DNA of 64,000 bases from assembly GCA_038527215.1 (NCBI GenBank), contig JBCBGC010000006.1:1-64000 (forward strand), in the 5' to 3' direction. Position numbers and translations under genes: made by a program. The notes beneath the pieces were generated by a model. That model worked only from the letters and a program-made list of their open reading frames with translations, was not told where the DNA came from and searched no databases. The DNA is from JAWPMV01 sp038527215 (GTDB lineage Bacteria; Bacteroidota; Bacteroidia; J057). Below are positions 59,648-64,000 of the stretch, piece after piece (positions within the stretch are counted from its first letter, which is position 1; each line of letters opens with the position of its first letter).

Positions 59648-59857
59648 TATTGAGTGTTGGTTTGTTGTCATCTTGTGGGGGTAAAGATGCGAGGGCTTGC
59701 TTGGGAGTGAAAGCCTGAACTCTCCAACCCGGAAAAAGCAGGCATGAAAGAGAGAATTCCTGACGTGAATACGTAGGCCTGATGCGAGTAAATCGCAGGA
59801 TTTGTATAGAAAAGTCTGTGCGGTCCCCTTACTTTACGGCTCAAACTCTGGAGAGAA

Positions 59858-60643
59858 ATGAAGGCTAATATCGAGGCTGTCCTGATTTATTTGTCAACGA
59901 ACTTTCGCCAACCCCTGAAAATGAAGGAGTTAGCGGAAATGGCCAATCTTTCCGAATATCATTTCTATCGGGTGTTTAAGCAGGAGACCCAGTTTACCCC
60001 TCAGAAATACGTAGAGCAGTTACGCCTGGAGCACGCAGCTCATACCCTGGTCTTAAATCCAGATATGAAAAAGACCCATTTGGCCTTTGATACGGGCTTT
60101 CAGTCGCCCAGCAGCTTTACCCGCTCCTTCACCAAATACTTCGGGCGTTCTCCTTCGGAATTTTTACGGAGACATCAGGCCAATCGGGAGGTTCCCCCAC
60201 AGGTGCAGGAACGCCTACGCACCTTTGCGCCCATCGATATCTGTTATCTTCAAGGACAGATGCTGTCTACCCAACTGCTGAGTCTGGCTGAGAATCGCAT
60301 TCAGCAAGCCTTAGATGCGTGGAACACTCCGCAGGAATCAGTCCTCTACGGTGTGTATCTGGATACCCCTTTTCACATTCCTTTACCAGAATGTCGTTAT
60401 CTGCTGGGAGTCGAGGCAGCAGAAAAAGGAAATTTCCAGATTGAGGGAGGCTACTATCTCCGTATCCTCATGTCCGGCCCGATCCAGGACAATCTTCACC
60501 TCATTCTGGAGCAACATCAGCGGCTGGAACAAAATGGGTATCGGATTAAAGAGCCGATTGGCATAGAAAAAATGAAATGGAAAGCCGGGAACCCCCTCTC
60601 GTATCATGAAATTCCCCGGGAATTATTTATTCCCGTTTGTTGA
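59858..60643 (+). CDS. AraC family regulator with GyrI-like effector domain
   Basis: 261 residues. The N-terminal ~110 residues are the AraC double HTH (MKELAEMANLSEYHFYRVFK, ETQFTPQKYVEQLRLEHAAH, LAFDTGFQSPSSFTRSFTKY, FGRSPSEFLRRH). The C-terminal ~150 residues have a GyrI/SOUL-like fold (VLYGVYLDTPFHIPLPECRY, FQIEGGYYLRILMSGPIQDN), a ligand-binding domain as in BmrR/Rob-type regulators. The downstream ABC transporter pair (ATPase start 70 bases away) is a natural target for drug- or peptide-induced control. Confidence 0.9.
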   Translation: MKANIEAVLIYLSTNFRQPLKMKELAEMANLSEYHFYRVFKQETQFTPQKYVEQLRLEHAAHTLVLNPDMKKTHLAFDTGFQSPSSFTRSFTKYFGRSPSEFLRRHQANREVPPQVQERLRTFAPIDICYLQGQMLSTQLLSLAENRIQQALDAWNTPQESVLYGVYLDTPFHIPLPECRYLLGVEAAEKGNFQIEGGYYLRILMSGPIQDNLHLILEQHQRLEQNGYRIKEPIGIEKMKWKAGNPLSYHEIPRELFIPVC

Positions 60644-60712
60644 TAAAAGCAGGATTGGTAAAGATGGGGGGTGTTCCATCTGCCTTCTTTGTACCAAAAG
60701 AAATATTCACCT

Positions 60713-61384
60713 ATGATTGAACTCACCGACGTGTGTAAGGCTTATCCTTCGGGAGAGTCCGTACAGACCGTGCTGGATCACATCTCCTTACAGATACCTT
60801 TGGGACAAAAGGTGGCCATTGTAGGCAAATCCGGCTCCGGAAAAAGCACCTTACTAAATATCCTCACCGGCATAGATGCCGCGGATCAGGGGCAGGTTCA
60901 GGTGGACGGGCAGGCGCTCCACTTGTTCACTGAGGCCCAACTGGCCGCCTGGCGCAGAAGCTCTATAGGGGTCGTATTTCAGTCCTATCACCTTTTTGAG
61001 ACCCTGAGCGCAGGGGAAAATGTACGCTTTCCCATGGAACTGGCCGGAAATATGAGCCGCAAGGAACAAAAAGCCCGGGCTGTTAGCTTATTGGAATTGG
61101 TGGGACTGGGTCCGATGGCCCATAAATTTCCCCACCAGCTTTCCGGAGGAGAAAAGCAGCGGGTAGCTATCGCTCGCGCCCTGGCTAATGATCCCATTAT
61201 CCTGGCTGCCGATGAACCCACCGGCAATTTGGATTCTCAGACCACCGCTCAAATCAAGGAGATCTTCGATCAATTGCACCAGCAGGGGAAAACCATTCTC
61301 ATGGTCACCCATGAGCGCATTGAGCCCCGTGAATTTGACCAGATTCTCAGCCTATCCGATGGCCGCATTACCCCCAACCTATGA
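60713..61384 (+). CDS. ABC transporter ATP-binding protein (LolD/MacB-type)
   Basis: 223 residues from the ATG at 60713. Walker A is GKSGSGKST (~42), Q-loop VVFQSYHLFETLSAGENVRF (~90), signature LSGGEKQRVAIARALAND (~143), Walker B IILAADEPTGNLDSQTT and the H-loop His in MVTHERIEP. Its stop overlaps the permease start by 4 bases (61381-61384), so the two subunits are translationally coupled. This is the classic pair of a LolD/FtsE-like ATPase with an FtsX-type permease. It is likely under control of the AraC/GyrI gene just upstream. Confidence 0.95.
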   Translation: MIELTDVCKAYPSGESVQTVLDHISLQIPLGQKVAIVGKSGSGKSTLLNILTGIDAADQGQVQVDGQALHLFTEAQLAAWRRSSIGVVFQSYHLFETLSAGENVRFPMELAGNMSRKEQKARAVSLLELVGLGPMAHKFPHQLSGGEKQRVAIARALANDPIILAADEPTGNLDSQTTAQIKEIFDQLHQQGKTILMVTHERIEPREFDQILSLSDGRITPNL

Positions 61385-63681
61385 AAGCGATTTGGTTTAA
61401 ACTCATGCAGGATAGCCGCTTTTACAAGCTAAAGGTGTTCTATCTATGGCTGGCCCAGGTATTAGCTTTTTTCGGCCTCAGTATGGTGTTTTTCAGCGAC
61501 ATCATGGTTAATCGGGATTTTGAAGAAAACTATGCCCGGAGCCAATCCGCTCATCTGATTATGACTACCGATGCGGTGCAGCCTGATGATGCCTGGCCTC
61601 TGGCAAATGATCCCCGGCTTCCGATAGTAGAAGCAAGGCCTATGCAGGCCGGAGAGGTGCAGGTTCGCCCGGACCGCTTTATGAAAGCGCTTTTTATTGG
61701 GGTAGCCGATATTGACCATCCTCAGGTCAACCGTTTTTTTCGTCAGGATCAACGAGCCGGAGTGCAGATTTATATCGAGCAAAATGGAGCCTATTTCTTT
61801 GACTCCCTGTACCTGGAAAATCTCCGGCTGGTCAGGCCGAACAATGATACCCTCACCCTTGGACCTGCCGGGCAAGTGCATGATACCCGCTTGCCACCCT
61901 CCCGGATGGAACATACCATCTATGTCTTTTTACCCATAGCCCGTTTCAGGACTTACTTTCCGCATGCATCCTCCCGCTGGCTGGTCAGGACGGAACTTGA
62001 TCCTGGCGATCCTGCTCGTCTGCGGGCCTTAGGCCAGGAAGTACAAGCTGACTGGATGGAAACATACGCTGAGGCCTTGCGGGTAAGCGTAGCTTCGCAG
62101 GAGCATCCTCATCAGAATATTGCGGACGGGATTTTTTATTTGATAAAATTGCTGGGCAGCAGCCTGGGGATGCTGGGCGGCATATTTATGGTTCTGATTC
62201 TCCTGACCTGGCTCTATCCTCAGATTCCGGATATGGGCACGCTGAAAAGCCTGGGAGCCACCCGAACCTCTATACAAGGGGCCTATTTTCTGTTTGTCTT
62301 TGTCCTGGGACTGCTGGCCTGGGTTCCAGGCGTGAGCCTCGGATATCTGGCTGCTCAGGCTTTTAATGCGTTCATTGCTTTTACCCAAAACTTCAGCCCG
62401 GTTGATACTCCTGTCAGTTTCTGGCAATGGGGTACTTTGTTCGGCATAAGCCTGGCCATCCCTTTGCTGCTTTCCTGGTATCCGGTCCATAGTGCGGTAC
62501 GCAAAAGGGTGCGCTATGCGCAAGAGCTCGTCTTTACTACAGGCGCCAGGGCTATCACCTGGCTCGGAGGGAGATTTCCCACGGCCCGCTGGAGCTATCT
62601 GAGCAACAATATGTTTCGCAACCTGGTCCTGCTGAGCCTGACCATGCTAATGGTCGTAGGAGGATTGGGCATCACTTTTACCGGCTTTAACCTCATCTCC
62701 TCCCTGGAACAGGAAATGCAGACCCTGGAAGCGGAAGGCCTTTTTGATTATGCGCTGCGGGTGGATGCTCCATTGGAAATTCCAGCCTTTCAGGCAGCCT
62801 TTTCCGGGAAAGTCAGCGCCATCCAACCCGTATGGGTGAGCGCCATCGAAGTCTATAATCCTTTGCTCAATGTGCCGGAAAGATGGAGCTGTGCGCGGAT
62901 TTCTCCAGACATCCCTGTCCCGAACTCCCGCATGATTCAAGGACAATGGGACCCAGGCTGTAGCGAGTGCCTGTACTTCTCTCAGAATTTTGCAAAGGAT
63001 ATGGCAAGCCTGAAGCCCGGTGACCCCATTCAGGTCATACAGGCTGGCGACAGCGCTACCTGGCTCGTCTATGGTGGCCTGGTTAAGTTCCCGGAAAGTT
63101 CTGCGGCCATTCTCAGACCTACGGATCAGGTAGACCGCTGGAATCAGTTGTTTTTGAAGAGTGCGCAAAAGCAAGACCTGACCCAGGAGCTGAAAGCCTA
63201 CGTAGCCCAGGAATCCGGCACCGTGCCCCACACCTGGACTGCTCGCCTGACCCGGCAAATGATCCAGGACCATCTGGAAGGCAGCTTCTTTGTGATTGCG
63301 GCCCTGGGTCTAACGGCCCTCATCTTGTCCTTAGGAGGGGTGTTGGTGTTGATTAACCTAAATGTGTTGAGACGTAGACGAGATATTGGCATTCTGAAAT
63401 CTATCGGTGCGGCTCCGAATCAAATCAAGCAGCTCTTCGAGCAGGAAATTCTGCTGGTCTTGGGAGCAGCTTTGCTCCTAGGCATTCCGCTGGCCTATGG
63501 ACTGAGTCTGTCTTTGTGCTTCTATTTCGGGGAAATGGTCCTCAAATTCCCCCTTAGCCTTACGGCCAACTGGCCTTTTGCCCTGCTGACCTCGGGCTTG
63601 TACCTGCTTCTGGCCTTCCTGGGTATGCGCTTTCTGCTCAACCGCAACCTCAGGAAGCAGACACAATTCTTACTGCAGTAA
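61381..63681 (+). CDS. FtsX/MacB-type ABC transporter permease, partner of the preceding ATPase
   Basis: 766 residues. Layout: N-terminal membrane segment (LWLAQVLAFFGLSMVFFSDI, ~21-40), periplasmic domain (~45-245), three-helix FtsX block (~250-390, with IPDMGTLKSLGATRTSIQGA), then a second half with membrane segment (MFRNLVLLSLTMLMVVGGLG), periplasmic domain and final block (GGVLVLINLNVLRRRRDIGI, LKSIGAAPNQIKQLFEQEIL). It probably exports or extracts a lipoprotein, peptide or lipid with energy from the coupled ATPase. Unlike the permeases at 25.6 and 50.2 kb, it has its own ATPase gene. Confidence 0.93.
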   Translation: MKAIWFKLMQDSRFYKLKVFYLWLAQVLAFFGLSMVFFSDIMVNRDFEENYARSQSAHLIMTTDAVQPDDAWPLANDPRLPIVEARPMQAGEVQVRPDRFMKALFIGVADIDHPQVNRFFRQDQRAGVQIYIEQNGAYFFDSLYLENLRLVRPNNDTLTLGPAGQVHDTRLPPSRMEHTIYVFLPIARFRTYFPHASSRWLVRTELDPGDPARLRALGQEVQADWMETYAEALRVSVASQEHPHQNIADGIFYLIKLLGSSLGMLGGIFMVLILLTWLYPQIPDMGTLKSLGATRTSIQGAYFLFVFVLGLLAWVPGVSLGYLAAQAFNAFIAFTQNFSPVDTPVSFWQWGTLFGISLAIPLLLSWYPVHSAVRKRVRYAQELVFTTGARAITWLGGRFPTARWSYLSNNMFRNLVLLSLTMLMVVGGLGITFTGFNLISSLEQEMQTLEAEGLFDYALRVDAPLEIPAFQAAFSGKVSAIQPVWVSAIEVYNPLLNVPERWSCARISPDIPVPNSRMIQGQWDPGCSECLYFSQNFAKDMASLKPGDPIQVIQAGDSATWLVYGGLVKFPESSAAILRPTDQVDRWNQLFLKSAQKQDLTQELKAYVAQESGTVPHTWTARLTRQMIQDHLEGSFFVIAALGLTALILSLGGVLVLINLNVLRRRRDIGILKSIGAAPNQIKQLFEQEILLVLGAALLLGIPLAYGLSLSLCFYFGEMVLKFPLSLTANWPFALLTSGLYLLLAFLGMRFLLNRNLRKQTQFLLQ

Positions 63682-63689
63682 GGTTTTGC

Positions 63690-63730
63690 TCCCTCCCTTT
63701 CGGATGGTTTTTACCTGCGAAGGGGAGGGA
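63690..63730. terminator. Hairpin between convergent genes
   Basis: TCCCTCCCTTTCG (63690-63702) and CGAAGGGGAGGGA (63718-63730) form a 13-base stem with one G-T-type mismatch and a 15-base loop. No T-run follows on either strand, so termination is plausible but not certain. Confidence 0.5.
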
Positions 63731-64000
63731 CTACTTCCCGGTATAGATAGGCTCCCTTTTCTCAAAGAAACTGCTGATCGCTTCCTGAAAATCTAAGGTT
63801 TGCAATAACTCGGCCTGCGCTTCTATCTCAAGATCCTGGCCTGCACGCGCCAAAAACTGGCCTTCCTGGATAATTTTTTTGCAAAGCCCTACTGCTAAAG
63901 GAGGAAGTTTGAGGAACTGTTTCGCAAACTCAAGGGTTTTGGCCGATAAGGCTTCCAGAGCGACGACCTGGGTTACCAAGCCGATTTGGAGGGCTCGGTC
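63731..64000 (-). CDS. Enoyl-CoA hydratase/isomerase family protein (C-terminal part; start outside window)
   Basis: About 89 residues to the stop at 63731; the frame is open to base 64000, so the 5' part lies beyond the window. The visible end reads RALQIGLVTQVVALEALSAK, EFAKQFLKLPPLAVGLCKKI, AQAELLQTLDFQEAISSFFE and KREPIYTGK: the 'A.. .GLV..VV' helix and the C-terminal trimerisation helices of crotonase-fold proteins. The active-site loops are not in the window, so hydratase, isomerase and other crotonase activities cannot be told apart. Confidence 0.85.
   Translation of the reverse strand, partial: DRALQIGLVTQVVALEALSAKTLEFAKQFLKLPPLAVGLCKKIIQEGQFLARAGQDLEIEAQAELLQTLDFQEAISSFFEKREPIYTGK

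Overview
The window looks like a chromosomal piece of a heterotrophic Bacteroidota, probably of the Saprospiria/Lewinella-like lineage (lineage is inference). Signs: several secreted proteins with C-terminal type IX secretion (T9SS) sorting domains, many lipoproteins, paired FtsX/MacB permeases with PadR or AraC regulators, a LytTR regulator, an ECF sigma/anti-sigma/CHAT operon, secreted glycoside hydrolases, and a TAnnTTTG promoter candidate. No rRNA, tRNA or CRISPR array was recognised. Most genes have balanced base composition; about 9.0-11.3 kb, 23.5-25.5 kb and 29.6-30.2 kb are visibly AT-richer.

Layout. 0-4.7 kb: tail of a T9SS protein, a lipoprotein, a di-haem peroxidase, two small barrel paralogues and an outer-membrane-receptor remnant. 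4.8-8.8 kb: a tight operon of a GH63/mannosylglycerate-hydrolase-like enzyme, a sodium:solute symporter and a glycerate kinase, which reads as import and breakdown of a glycosylglycerate compatible solute. 8.8-11.55 kb: an AT-rich island (HxlR regulator, PEBP protein, unknown secreted protein) bounded by two copies of the glycerate kinase 3' end and carrying a resolvase remnant. 11.8-16.9 kb: Asp-rich PepSY-like lipoprotein, IorAB-type molybdenum oxidoreductase, alpha/beta hydrolase. 17.1-22.5 kb: CotH/lamin-tail T9SS protein, DUF4956 membrane protein, HlyD-like adaptor and TolC-like protein, a candidate envelope-spanning system with no recognised transporter or ATPase. 22.6-23.3 kb: a sigma-region-2-like/FecR-like hybrid.

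23.47-25.57 kb is a 2,098-bp Tn3-like element with 57-bp inverted repeats, a TACTC target duplication, a broken transposase and an intact PLP-dependent decarboxylase. It landed in the stop codon of the next permease gene and rebuilt it. 25.6-33 kb: permease/PadR pair, duplicated-domain lipoprotein, short aminoglycoside phosphotransferase, cyanophycinase-like/GNAT pair, ParE/RelE-type toxin-antitoxin pair. 33-46.6 kb: TolB-like/TPR/LytTR regulator, SRPBCC protein, GH5 mannanase-like enzyme, T9SS protein, palindromic repeats, di-haem cytochrome, GH29 fucosidase, large membrane protein, serine hydrolase, twin-CX3C secreted protein. 46.8-64 kb: sortilin-like propeller protein, FtsX permease, ENPP-type phosphodiesterase, CHAT/TPR protein in an operon with its sigma and anti-sigma-like factors, a 160-bp palindromic MITE exactly at the stop codon of a DUF2807 lipoprotein gene, AraC/GyrI regulator, ABC ATPase/permease pair, and the end of an enoyl-CoA hydratase gene.

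The strongest leads are the decarboxylase-carrying Tn3-like element, the island at the 3' end of the glycerate kinase gene, the CotH-DUF4956-HlyD-TolC cluster, the sigma/anti-sigma/CHAT operon and the sigma/FecR hybrid.
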